NCBI GenBank assembly: GCA_003550305.1
Contig: QKYT01000381.1
Location: 1-64,000, forward strand
Direction: 5' to 3'
Length of the DNA: 64,000 nt
From: Glomus cerebriforme
Lineage: Eukaryota; Glomeromycota; Glomeromycetes; Glomerales; Glomeraceae
The notes under the pieces are model-generated. The model was not told where the DNA came from and made no database searches. It was given only the letters and a program-made list of their open reading frames with translations. The translations under genes were made by a program, and so were the position numbers. Of the stretch, positions 23,095 through 34,975 are shown piece after piece; position 1 is the first letter of the stretch, and each line of letters begins with the position of its first letter.

Positions 23095-24860
23095 ATGTAT
23101 ACCGAATTTCTTCATTGCAACGCATGTTTTACATATTCCTCGTCTCCAAAAGAAGACCAAATACGTTTTTGGTTGACAGAGTGTGGACATGTAGTATGCG
23201 AATCGTGTCTAAGTAAGCATGGCGAAGCTAGTCGAGGTAGAATATTTTTTGGATTCTTTTAATTGTGAATGAGCTGAGAGCTCTTTTATGAATTTATGAT
23301 GAATGTTTTTCCAGATATTTCTTCTAATGCAATGGAACACACCTGTTCTGTTTGCAATACAAAATGTGCAACTATAGAGTTAACTGATAAAGTAAGAATC
23401 TTTATACTACCTTATTTTAAGTATATTTATTAAAATCTATTAATTATTTGGACACATAGCTTTCTCCTAATCTTGGCGCATTTTTTCGTTCTGCTCATGA
23501 GATGTTGGATGAAGTTGCCGATGTTATGAGAGTGAGATTCTATTAAATGTTCAGATAATATCGATCATTCCTATTAAGTTAATATATTAATTAGTTTCAG
23601 AAAACAAATACAACTTCATTAATTGAATTTTTGAAAGATAAATTGGGCAAACAAAGACAAATGCTTGACAAAGCGAAAAATGAATTACTTCAATATAAGG
23701 ACATGAAAAAGTATTGTTTAAAGATTCTTGTTTATAATCGAATTAATAATCTTATTCACAATTTAATCATTTAAGCGAGTTACAAAATCTTAAAGAAGAA
23801 AATCGACGTTTAAAATCCCAATTGCAAGAAGCTCGTCCAAGTACTCCAGTAAAGAGGCCAATAGAATCGCCAATAAAACCGAATACCAGGTTTTATTTCA
23901 TTTTATTAAAAGATTTTATATTCGTTTGATAGTAATTTTTATCAAATTTTAGTCCACGAAAGCTCCATAAGTCGCCAGCTCAAAACCATAACCTTGATAT
24001 TTCACCAAGTCAGGTATTTATTACGCGTATTTTTTCTTTTGGTTTTTAATCCCTTAATAATAAACATTTCATACTTGCAATGAAGCGTCAACCAAGAACT
24101 CCGAACCCACCTAAACGATTGTCACTACCAACTTCACCTATGTTTTTCAAACAGCAATCGCAACAAGATTATTACAATTATTCTTCGCAATATGAATATC
24201 AAAATAATAATCAACTACCTTATAATTGTCAAACATCATGGAATGATAGCGTTGGAAATTATGATGGTTATGACGGTGGCAGTGGCGCATCGAGGTAAAT
24301 TCAATATATATTGTATATACATTGTTTTTTCACCGGTTAATTAATAATAAATTAATTTGTTATTGTTATTATTATTCAACAGATATGACACTAGAGCAAT
24401 GCCTCCACCATCTAATGAATGCTATTCAGTTCCTTTATCTGAAAGCATTTACAACAAGTATCCTCAAAAAATCTCTAATGCAACATTTTCTCGACCAGGA
24501 ACAGCTCCTAGCACGCGTATGACGTGGAACGAGTTACGTAATACTGCGCGAAATGACGTATTGAAGATGAAAGTGAAAGATCCAGGTAAATATATTTATT
24601 ATTATTAGTATATTGATGACATTATGTTCTAATTAATTTAAATCATAGGATCGAGAGTATTAGTAGCTGCTCCTGCATCAAAATATCAATTGCAGCCGCA
24701 TTCAACGTCATCGAATTACACAGCACCAACAAGTTTTCGGTCTGTGCCAAGAAACTTTCAATCTTCTTCAAATAGCCTCATAGCTCCACAACCTCTACCA
24801 AGAACTCCTATTATGAGAAACCGGGAAGCATTGCCGGGATTAAATAATCGAAGATGGTGA
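23095..24860 (+). CDS. Zip3/RNF212/HEI10-like meiotic RING protein
   Basis: Nine exons (23095-23236, 23315-23391, 23460-23531, 23601-23710, 23776-23889, 23953-24013, 24086-24294, 24383-24585, 24649-24860) close to 399 residues. The N-terminal RING reads CNACF, a loop to LTECGHVVCESCL, then CSVCNTKCATIELTDK. This spacing, the TECGH core and the following LSPNLGAFF match RNF212/Zip3 proteins. A coiled coil follows (ELQNLKEENRRLKSQLQEA). The tail is long, disordered and rich in Ser/Thr-Pro and basic residues (TPVKRPIESPIKP, KSPAQN, SPSQ). The family are SUMO/ubiquitin E3 ligases that mark crossover sites on the synaptonemal complex. Function here is inferred from architecture; a non-meiotic RING protein remains possible. 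Confidence 0.75.
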
Positions 24861-25086
24861 CATTATTATTTAAACTTTAAAACTTTTGTATTTTTATTTT
24901 TATTTTGTCTGATTTTTACTGTATATATTTCTAATTATAATATGATTTCGAGAAAAAGTTTAATACAAATAATATTTTTATTATTATGTTCAAAATATCT
25001 AAATGTATATTATTTAAATACTAATAGATGTAATATATTGCAAAAAAATTTTAATGCAAGCTGAATTACATTATATTAAGTTCATG

Positions 25087-26301
25087 TTACTCAGAGAAAT
25101 GTTCACTTAACCAACGTTCACATTCTAAAGCGGCCATACAACCAGAACCAGCACTAGTAATAGCCTGTCTATATTTTTTGTCTTTAACATCACCAGCAGC
25201 AAAAACACCTTCAACGTTAGTATAAGTGGTATCAGGTTTAGTTATAATATAACTATCAGCATCTAATTCTAATTGATCCTTTACTAATTCAGTAGCGGGA
25301 GCATGGCCAATGGCATAGAACAAACCATTGACAGGCAATTCTTTTTCTTCACCAGTTTTGGTATCTTTAGTGATTAAAAGATTAAGGAGTTGGCCGTCGC
25401 CTTTACATTCAATTGGAATAGTGTTCCACATTACTGTAACTTTTGGATTGGAAAGTAACCGATTTGCCATTACTTTAGAAGCACGAAGCTTATCTCTACG
25501 AACAAGTACATAAACGTGAGAACCGTATTTTGTAAGAAATAAAGCTTCTTCCGCAGCAGAATCTCCACCACCTACAACGGCTAAAGGTTTATTCCTAAAA
25601 ATAGGAACAGCACCATCACAAACAGCACAAGCAGAAATTCCTTTTTGCCAATAGATATCTTCGCCAGGAAGATGTAATCTTTTAGCAGCTGCACCAGTAG
25701 CTATAATTAATGAATCAGCAGTATCAAAATCTTGTTCTTTGGCTCCTTCACGCCATAATTTAAATGGTTTTGAAGAAAGATCAACTTTTGATATAGTTTC
25801 AGTAATAATTTCTGTACCAAATTTTAAACTTTGTTCACGAAATTTATCCATCATAACTGGACCCATTATTCCTTCAGGAAATCCCGGATAATTTTCCACA
25901 TCAGTTGTAGTAGTAAGCTAAAACATGGTTGATTAGATTAGAATAACGCGTTTATAAGAAAAAAAAAAAAGGAATATAATTAATTGTCTTCCAAAAATAA
26001 TGCTTACTTGACCACCTGGGGCAAAACCGTTTGCAAGGAAGCCTTCAAACAAAACAGGTTTCAAAGTTGCCCTTGATAAATAAAGTGCAGCAGTATGAGC
26101 GGCTGGACCTGACCCGATAATAATAACTTTTGAATGCATATCTTTTTTTTGAATTGTTTGAAAATCTATTTGTTGTAGGTTTCTCTGATAATATTTATTA
26201 GATAAATTTCTGATGAAATTATTATATGAGTTAAATAAAAATCTTGGACGAATACCAAATGTCGTTGATTCTCTTAAAAAAGTATTTAAATGCAATAACA
26301 T
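25087..26301 (-). CDS. TRR1: Thioredoxin reductase (low-Mr type), probable dual mitochondrial/cytosolic forms
   Basis: Two exons (26008-26301, 25087-25917) give 374 residues. The FAD motif is [19 protein letters not shown], the NADPH motif is [12 protein letters not shown] and the redox pair is CAVC at residues 195-198. The C-terminal FAD site is AAGDVKD. The enzyme reduces thioredoxin with NADPH. The first 54 residues form a basic, Arg/Asn-rich leader without acidic runs ([24 protein letters not shown]), like a mitochondrial presequence. Met55 then starts [12 protein letters not shown], the usual cytosolic N-terminus. Use of both ATGs would yield mitochondrial and cytosolic forms; this is inferred, not shown. 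Confidence 0.94.
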
Positions 26302-26855
26302 TAGTGAATGAAGAAAGTAGGAAAAATGTGGTTTTTATTAATTTAGGGAATATCGAAAATCTAATCTTTTTTGAATTTATTCTCAATGTAACACAAGACG
26401 ATCTGCTAACTAATAATAATCGAACTATACCAATTATAGAATTTGTATACGGTTGTATAGTTGTATAATTGTATGGAAAGTATTAAATGACTATTATTTC
26501 CATCAAAATTCAAATCAACTATATCGATCAAAAAATTCATGGGAAAAAAAAATTATTTTTTATTTTTTTTTTTGGTTTTTTATTATTTTGCATAAAACTA
26601 TTGTATTTTTTTTTTCTTATCATTCATTCATCAATTAGAAATAACACTTTCAAGAAAGAATAAGAAAAGGTAGATAAAATCGAATATAAAAGCGAGGGAC
26701 ACAATTAATAATGTTCTATTTACATTCAGGCTACATTAAGAAATAAAATGTAATACTAAAGATTATTTGAATAGCCAAACCGAAGCAGTGATCCCATATG
26801 TCTAATTAATATTTAACAAGTTCATTACTGAACTTTGTTTATTTCTTTATATAGA
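26302..26855. other. Intergenic stretch between HP1-like gene and thioredoxin reductase
   Basis: AT-rich and tandemly transcribed from the minus strand on both sides. No gene was recognised. It should hold the promoter of thioredoxin reductase and the 3' flank of the chromodomain gene. Confidence 0.5.
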
Positions 26856-28038
26856 TCAAGATTTGGGTTGTGGAGCAGCGAAAGTCAGGCGTTGTTCATA
26901 AAACTTTAACATCTAAAATAAAATTATTCATTTTTTTTAATAATTAAATTAATATAATAATAACGTAAAAATAAAACTTACCTTTTGAGGGCATTTAATA
27001 TTGGCTTCTTTAGCCGGATGTCTCGAAGTGTCCCCATTTTTCCTTCAACACACAAATATATAAGTACAATAATTATTTCCTTTAATAAACAATCGTAAAA
27101 TACAATTTACCATTTCAAATAAACCAGTAGTTCCCCAGTTTTATCATCACGAGTAACTGTCTCAACCCCAGAAACTAGGCTTTCCCAGTCTTCGTCATGA
27201 TCGAATTCTTCATCTATTTTAACTCTAGCTGTTTTCGCTTTTTTGGGTGTAATAGAAGTACGTGCTTTCTTTGATTCTTTTTTAGTTGGGGTGGGAGGTG
27301 CAGCAGATCTTTTTCTTCCTTTTCTGGTCTCTTTTTGCTTTGCTTCGTCAGTATTATGATTTGCCCAATACTCTTTCACTAATTCTTCAGCGAAACTATT
27401 AATACAAACATTATAGGTTATAATATAAAAATCTGTTACCAATTCTATCCAATGTAAAATTATTATCAATAAATTATTCATACACGTTGTCCTCAGCTTC
27501 CCAAGTGGATTCTTCTTCACTATAGCCTTTTTTTTTTTAAAAAAAAAAATTAATTTGATCGAAAAGTAATAGAAAAGCAAAAAAAAAAAGAAATAATAAT
27601 TTAATCTAATAAATTACCTTTCCACTTAATTAGATAATATGTTTTATTCTGGGAAAAAAAATAATAAAATTAATTTCGAAAAATATAATAATATAAAAAC
27701 TTTATTATATCACTCACTTTTCTCTTATTATGATCAAGTACTGTTTCTACTTCATAGACTTCGGACTCTTCATCATCTTTATCACTTTTCTCATTAACTT
27801 TCGCTTGATCTTGAACAACACTTTCCTTAGGATCTTCGTTTTCTTTTTCATTTGAAGGATCTTCATTTTGATTTTCGACTTTAGAAGTAGTATCTGTTTC
27901 TTCTTGTATTTTATTCGTAGCCGAAGTATCTTGTTCTGCGTTGTCAACCGAAGTTCCCTCTGCTTCAACCGTCACCTCTCCGTCATAGTTCAAAAACTGA
28001 TCAGTAACATCTTCCTCCTCTGTTCTACTGCGTGTCAT
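26856..28038 (-). CDS. HP1/Swi6-type chromodomain and chromoshadow protein
   Basis: Six exons (27718-28038, 27618-27648, 27484-27526, 27111-27395, 26982-27042, 26856-26912) give 265 residues. After an acidic, Glu/Asp-rich N-terminus of about 90 residues comes a chromodomain (VYEVETVLDHNKRK, then YYLIKWKGYS, STWEAEDNV, FAEELVKEYW). It has the aromatic cage residues Y, W and (here) W/Y. A basic hinge (KRSAAPPTP, KKAKTARVK) leads to a chromoshadow-like domain (DWESLVSGVETV, LLVYLKWKNGD, CPQKMLKFYEQRL). HP1 proteins bind H3K9-methylated nucleosomes and dimerise through the shadow domain. Two exons are only 31 and 43 nt. The chromodomain is certain; HP1 identity rests on the paired shadow domain. 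Confidence 0.88.
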
Positions 28039-28961
28039 TTTTATTTGTATTCTCTTTATTTGCTAAAACTTTATTATGCAAACCGAACGCGAAAATATTT
28101 ACAATACGGAAACTGAAAACTTTCAGCAAAGTAGCTATCTTTTACATATAAATGTTAAAATCAATAAAAACAAGACGTCTTTAGCTCAACCCTACTAAAC
28201 AAATACTTACTGTTGCATACAAAGCAAACAACAAATATGGGATATTTTGTTGCGAAAACAGTCTAGGAGAGAAAAAACGTGAATTTGAAGATAATGTGTT
28301 ACTATATGTCGTCATATAATCAAAATTCAAATACGGAAATTACACCACAAAATTTTTCAGGTCATGTGCTTCAAATGATAATACGCTCACCTCAAGGAAA
28401 CTTTCTAAAAGTAAAAAATTTTTTTCGTTGGGATATTTATGAACGATTTTGTGACACATAAACATTGATAACTGATCTGACTGATCACATGAATTTTATT
28501 TCTAAAAATAATTAAACTATTTTCTTATTTTCTCCCCCCAGGGCCCAGGCATCTAAAATTAAATGATATACTATAGTGTAAACTGTATGCTGCCAAGAAA
28601 GATACTATGATATAAATAGAATATAAATTTCTTAGTACAAGTTTCAAAATGACTATTCCATCACCAGTAATATAAATTTTGTACAACTTAATATATATTA
28701 AATATTGCAGCTATTAGAGTAGTTGTAAAACCCGCCATACAAAAAGGCAGGTAGCAGTAAATAAAGCAAAGTCTCGAGTTGTGATATTCAGATATACCAA
28801 TAAATTTAACTCCCCATCAAAAAAGTCTGTGGTTCACTAGCGAAAAGTACTTTCCTTCTTCCATTACTTTCTATTTCCAACCTCTTTCTTTACGGAGAGT
28901 TTCCGTTCTTTATATTTTATCCCCATTAAATTACACAAAATAAAATCTATTCCTTTTAAAC
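28039..28961. other. Divergent intergenic stretch upstream of the ADAM gene
   Basis: No gene recognised. A 60-codon frame at 28279-28461 has no family features. A short C/G run (tctccccccagggccc, about 28531-28546) stands out in otherwise AT-rich DNA. The stretch separates the starts of the HP1-like and ADAM genes. Confidence 0.45.
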
Positions 28962-31900
28962 ATGGAGGTGATACCCTCCTCCTCTCGGTTGTTGCTTTGG
29001 TTTATATATTCATTATTTGCTCTACTACTGGTTAGAGGTGAGAAAATCTAGTACCAAGCTTTGGTTTTGGGAACTTTTTTTGGGGGGAGTTCGTTAACTT
29101 ATTATATTAACATCATTACCATTAAATTTAGCACATAGTTTGGTTCCGGAACCTTTGACTTATTTAGAGTTCGTTACTAATCCTAGTATGGAAATACTTC
29201 CTAGGGATAGACTTAACCACTTCGAACAATCATCAATAATACGCAGAGATATAGAGGCTGATAGTTCATTAAGACACGATGATTCGTTGCGAATTCAATT
29301 CATTGCATTCAATCGTACTTTTAGCATTCACCTCGAGCCTAATTTGGATTTATTTCATCCAGAGGCAACAATTACTATCCATCATTCTAATAAAACTAAA
29401 ACAACAACGAGGCTGAGGCCTGAAGACCACAGACTTTATAAGGGAGTCTTGCTGGACATTGACTCAACTGACAGTAGACTGAGCGAGGACATTGTTGGGT
29501 TGAAAAGAATGAGTTTATCAGAGGAACTGTCTTATTCATCAGGTGTTCTTGGATGGGCAAGAATTCAAGTTCACGATGATGGCGGGTACGCTAAATTTTA
29601 TTTTATGACCAATAGTTTAGAAACAATCTGGAAATAGCAACAATGAATAATGAAGGAAAATTTTTATGAATGTGATAATTGATAAACCACAAATAATAAG
29701 TCACAGGAAAACAATTATCTTTACATCTGATTAAATTTTTTATTGGAAATTCAAAAAAAAAAAAAAAAAATGCTATTAATTTTTCTTCCTTTTTCTATTT
29801 TATTAACAATATATGTTTTTTTTTATAATTATCTAGAGTTACTCCATATTGGTAAACTTTCTGTTAAATTTTTATTACATATAAATTTTAAAAACAAATT
29901 TCTAACTTTATATATTATAAAATTTAGCAAAAATCACCGATATCCTACTTTTGAAGGAACATTTAGTTTGGACGATGAATTGTATCATATAAAATCAATT
30001 GAAAATTTTAAAATAACTCAATTTAAAGATGATCCAGAAATACCAAATCCTTCAGCACGTCATCATACTCATCGATCAGCTACTATGGTTATTTATCGTG
30101 ACTCAGACATTAAAAATTCCCTTCATAAAAGGTCATTGAAAGACGAAAGCCCTGTAGGGTCTTGTGCAATGGATGATATTGTTAGCGTTAAAAACAGACG
30201 TCGCGATCGGTCACTTGGATCTAATATTGGACAATTGAACCCATGGTGGAATTCTCTTCGAATTGAAGAACATAAATTAGCGAAGAGAGACCTTACCGGT
30301 TGTCCTACTGGTAGGAAAATTGCTTACATGGTATGTATATTTTTTAACTATATTAATCTAATTTAATCATGTTCTCATCGGGAAATTTGATTTATTATTT
30401 ATAGGGAGCGGCCGCCGACTGTACATATGGTTAGTAAAAAGTTTTTTTTTTTACATTTTTATTGTATGTTTATGTTTATTATTTTAATATTAACGTGTTT
30501 AAATAAAATTATAGTCACTAATTATAACTCCCCCGATGCTGCTCGAAAACAAATTCTTCAGGATTGGGGCACTGCTTCAGCCGTTTATGAAAAGACTTTT
30601 AATGTGACCCTCGGTCTCATTACAATGGAGATCTTAGACCAAAATTGTCCATCTACTGTCGATCCTAACTATCCATTTAATCGACAATGTGACGATAGCT
30701 ATACCATAAACGATCGTCTTAGTGACTTTAGCAATTGGAGGGGCAATCTGGGCAATCGTTGTAAGTGACAATATATAATTATTTTGCAAATTATATTTAA
30801 AATTTAATTTGTTTATTTATTATTGATAGCGGACGATGGTGCGAGTTTATGGCATCTCATGTCCAAATGCAAGTAAGTATTGGACGAATTGTTTTTATAA
30901 CAATATATATATCTTTTTCAATAATTTAATTAACGCGTTTTAAAAAATCTTAGTACTGGTACCAAAGTAGGTGTTGCATGGTTGGGACAATTATGTCAAT
31001 CAAAAGCAACTTTTCAAGGTAAAAACAAAAAAAAAAACTTGTACAATTTAGCTAATTTTAATATTGACTCTATATTCACATTATCTTTACAGATCAAGGT
31101 GCGTTAGGTAAGGCGTATGTATCTGGCACTGGCGTTTCTACTATTGTCAAAGATGAATGGAAGGTTGTCGCACATGAAGTTGGACACGGATTTGGTAATT
31201 ATAGATAATTTACTTGTTTAAAGCTATCAATTTTATATTTTTAATATTTAGCTCATTGATAAAATTATTGTAGGTGCTATTCATGATTGTATTAGCGAAA
31301 ATTGTCCTTGTAATAATTGTGGTTGTTGTCCACTAAGTAATACAGTTTGTGATGCTGGTGGTCAGTATCTTATGAATCCGACAAGTAATGTGGTTACTGA
31401 TCAATTCAGGTAATACGATTATGATTTATAAATAAAACCTTTTATTTCTTTTTAATAAGGATTTTTAACACATCTAACTTTTTTGTTTTGTAGTCCATGT
31501 TCGATTACTGATATATGCCAATCTTTTCCAAATATTGGTGGTTGTCTTGAAGGTTTGTAGCTCGATTAATATAATCATTTTGCTACATTAACTTCTGAAA
31601 CTAATTTAGATATTGATTTTTAGATCCTGGCTCCAAATCCATTCTTAGTCAATCCATGTGTGGTAATGGATTGAAAGAAGACAATGAAGAATGTGATTGT
31701 ATGTTATCAGAGTTTTAAGTTGTTATGATTTACTAGGTTATTAATCTCAATTATAATATGTGTATAGGTGGTACTAGTGCTGATTGTGCCAATGACCCTT
31801 GTTGTGACGGTGCGACATGTAAATTGAAGGGTGGTGCAGTTTGCGAGTAAGTGATGAAACTATTTATGATAGAATAATTTGATTTAGTAAATTTACTAAT

Positions 31901-33096
31901 GTAATTGCTTTATTAGCGACAAAAACGATATGTGTTGTAGAAATTGTCAATATAAACCCGCTAATGAAGTTTGCCGACCCGCTAGTTCGAATTGCGACAT
32001 CGTTGAAGTTTGTAATGGAACTTCTGGTACTTGCCCACCTGACAAGCATGTTCAAGATGGAACTACCTGTGCTTCTAATCTTGCATGTGCCGGAGGTCAA
32101 TGTACATCCAGAGATAATCAATGTCTTTTACGTGGTAGTCGCATGGGTATTACAAAAGCTTGTTCAATGTTAACCGATTCATCTTGCACTATAAGTTGCG
32201 CTAATCCGAATGATACAAATTCGTGTCTTCAAATGAGCGGATTTTTCGTGGACGGTACCCCTTGTGGAATCGGAGGAAGATGTAACAAAGGACAATGTAA
32301 CACTGGCTCATTATGTAAGTGTTTCTGCGCAATTTATGTAAGAAAATAATTTTGATATTTATTAATATTTAACATTATATCGTTTTCATTGTAACTAGCT
32401 GATGTTATTTCAAGCTGGTTTAATCAAAATAAAAGAATTGCAATTCCGCTTGCAGTAATCTTAGGATCACTTGTATTATGTTGGTGCGTTAATAGAATAT
32501 ATTATGCGACATTTTATATATATTGTCAAAGTACTAATGATAGTTAAATACTTCCTGTTTATAGTATAGTACAGTGCGTATATCGTTGCTGTAAGAGGCG
32601 ACGACCTCAAACGTCAAAATTACGAGTTCCTTCTTTACCTCCAGACGAACGATATTCAAGGTCAGGTAATTACAATAATTACAATAACTACAATGCTTAT
32701 AATGGTAATAAATGGGTTGATCCAACGCCATATAACGGTTATGACGAGCGCTTGGAAGGATCTGTGCCATCATACAACAATGAACGTTCAATAACACCCA
32801 TGCCAATGCCAATACCAACACACCAACAACAACGTTCACGTTCTCCAGATTACACATATGCTGGAACGGGTCCACTATACCCACTACCGTCACAATCATC
32901 CCAAAGATCAAATGTGTTTGACAGATCTCAAGTATCACCTGCGTCACCACGTTCAATGAATTTAAGATCACCAACACCAAATCCAAATTCAACACGAAAT
33001 CAATTTGTAGATGAGACTTTGTATAATGGACCAAGTACTAATAATAATTATCCAATGAACAATAACCGTCAATATCCACCATATAGACAATACTAA
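28962..33096 (+). CDS. Membrane-anchored ADAM metalloprotease (M12B, fungal ADM type)
   Basis: Fifteen exons (first 28962-29037 and 29132-29585; catalytic 31093-31194 and 31274-31409; last 32565-33096) close to 925 residues. In order: signal peptide (LLLWFIYSLFALLLV), reprolysin propeptide, and a zinc metalloprotease with HEVGHGFGAIH at residues 465-475 and Met-turn YLMNP. Next come a disintegrin domain (DPCCDGATCKL, CRPASSNCD), a Cys-rich region, one membrane helix from about residue 734 (IAIPLAVILGSLVLCC) and a cytoplasmic tail. The tail begins CCKRRR and is Asn/Tyr- and Pro/Ser-rich. The zinc ligands and catalytic Glu are intact. Dibasic sites such as RRRDR and KLAKR before the catalytic domain could be processing sites. 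The substrate is unknown. Confidence 0.93.
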
Positions 33097-33517
33097 TTAA
33101 TATAAGAACTTAATTAATTAATAAGTATAATAGAAAATTTTTATCCCCTTTTCAAAAAAATTTATCGCCACTTTTCAATCATTGTATTTGTACAGTATAT
33201 TCATTACGGATTTTATATATGTAGAAGTGAAAAATTTTTTCTTGCATTATATATATTTCTTTTTTTCAATTTTTGAATTATTATAATCATTATTTATATT
33301 TAATTATCTGGTATCGAGGTGCAAAAAGAAAAACCGGGATTTTTCTTAATTTTTAAAATTAATTTATATACGCTTTATTCTTTTATACAATAACAATCCA
33401 AGAATAGAGTGTTAATTTTAATTAAAAATGATTGGCTAATAAAATGGATCATATGAATGATCGACAGATTAAATAACATTTACTGCTACCAATACGAATT
33501 TTTGTTTAAAAATAAAA
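33097..33517. other. Intergenic stretch between ADAM and F-box genes
   Basis: AT-rich 3' flank and promoter region. No gene or repeat was recognised. Confidence 0.5.
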
Positions 33518-34975
33518 ATGACTCTGACTTCGCTTCCAAGAGAATGTATTAAAGATATATTCGAAGCGATATATGATGATTACAAAGCTTTATATTCATG
33601 TTTATTAGTAAATCGACTGTTCTGTAAAATTATTGTTCCAATCTTGTGGAGAAATACTTGGTATTTTGGGTACAACGAACATATTATTAACAGTCTATCA
33701 AGAACTTATTTTTCATGTTTATCAGATGAATCGAAGGAAATTATCAAGAATCATAACATTGATATTTCTCCACCAACACAACAATCGCCTTTATTTAATT
33801 ATACTGAGTATTGTCAATATATATTTTTTCAACAGATTCGATGCATGTCTCGTAATTTTAATAGATCACATACGGAACTTTTACAAGAAGAATTTATTAA
33901 ACTATTTTTGACCAAATGTACAAAAATAGTTCATTTGGATTTTTTTTATTATCCACGTGGAATTGAAAATATTTCTTTGAATTCAAGTCTTTCCCATCTG
34001 TGTGAATTACATTGTGATACCATCACATCATCAGAAATTTTCTTTGAGCTATCCAAAACGTGTCATAAGATACAAAGACTTTATATTAGTACATGTGATG
34101 ATGATATCGAAGGTTTGGCAACGTTAATAAAGGTACAACATGGATTACAATTCATTTATTTAAGATCTGATGATAGTCAAGGAGTATCACATGAGAGAAT
34201 TGGAGAAGCATTAACGATACAAGCAAATACTTTGATACATGTACGATTTAGTGGCCAAATATGTATTCCATATAATTCTTTTTATTCTTTCATAAACCTG
34301 GAAAGGTTGGAATTGGAATTATTTGAGGAAATTGATGCAAGAATATCAGATGCGGCTTATTTTCCTAAACTAAAAGTGTTAGAAATTAAGTATAATAAAT
34401 TGACACCATTTGATATTTACACAAATCTCATTGGGAAAACTGAGGGTACCCTTGTTAGGATTTATTGGAACTATATTAATACTCCACCTACGACTTTATC
34501 TTTACGTATATATATTCAAACTATCATTAATAATTGTCCAAATCTTGAATTCGTGACAATCTGGTATCAAGATTCAATAATTGATGATTTAAAACAATTA
34601 TTAAAGTCTAGTTTAAAATTAAAAGGACTTAAAATTGTATTTTATTGTACATCTGATATAGACAAATTATTCAATTTATTGGCAGATATGGCTCCTCTTT
34701 CTTTAACAATTTTATGTTTTGATGATATAAATTATTATCATAAGTCTTTATTGTCAATTAAGAATTTGGATAAATTATTAGAAATGTGGATTGATAGACC
34801 ACCACTCTTATTATATATTTGGAGTCAATTAAGACATAATTTAGATCTTTTAAAAATCATGAACAACTATCTTTTTGATGATGTGTTAAATGATTTTGAT
34901 CATCTTTATTCTTTGGATAATGTAGAGGAAGTAAGAAAATCTTGGGAAATTGAAATACCATACGGATGTATTTAA
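33518..34975 (+). CDS. F-box protein with leucine-rich-repeat-like C-terminus
   Basis: Single-exon gene of 485 residues. The N-terminal F-box begins TLTSLPRECIKDIFEAI and continues YKALYSCLLVNRLFCKIIVPILWRN, ending in the W.. pattern typical of the fungal family. The rest consists of irregular Leu/Ile-rich repeats (LERLELELFEEIDAR, YFPKLKVLEIKYNKL, CPNLEFVTIWYQD, LKLKGLKIVFY), consistent with a divergent LRR solenoid. This matches the large F-box/LRR family of Glomeromycotina. It is presumably an SCF substrate adaptor; the target is unknown. The frame is intact with no introns. Confidence 0.85.
   Translation: MTLTSLPRECIKDIFEAIYDDYKALYSCLLVNRLFCKIIVPILWRNTWYFGYNEHIINSLSRTYFSCLSDESKEIIKNHNIDISPPTQQSPLFNYTEYCQYIFFQQIRCMSRNFNRSHTELLQEEFIKLFLTKCTKIVHLDFFYYPRGIENISLNSSLSHLCELHCDTITSSEIFFELSKTCHKIQRLYISTCDDDIEGLATLIKVQHGLQFIYLRSDDSQGVSHERIGEALTIQANTLIHVRFSGQICIPYNSFYSFINLERLELELFEEIDARISDAAYFPKLKVLEIKYNKLTPFDIYTNLIGKTEGTLVRIYWNYINTPPTTLSLRIYIQTIINNCPNLEFVTIWYQDSIIDDLKQLLKSSLKLKGLKIVFYCTSDIDKLFNLLADMAPLSLTILCFDDINYYHKSLLSIKNLDKLLEMWIDRPPLLLYIWSQLRHNLDLLKIMNNYLFDDVLNDFDHLYSLDNVEEVRKSWEIEIPYGCI

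Noticed and set aside
27868..28116. 82-codon plus-strand frame opposite the chromodomain gene
   Set aside because: Mirror of the acidic N-terminal exon; no support of its own.
32534..33034. 166-codon frame antisense to the ADAM tail
   Set aside because: The opposite strand encodes the expected cytoplasmic tail in frame with the protease.
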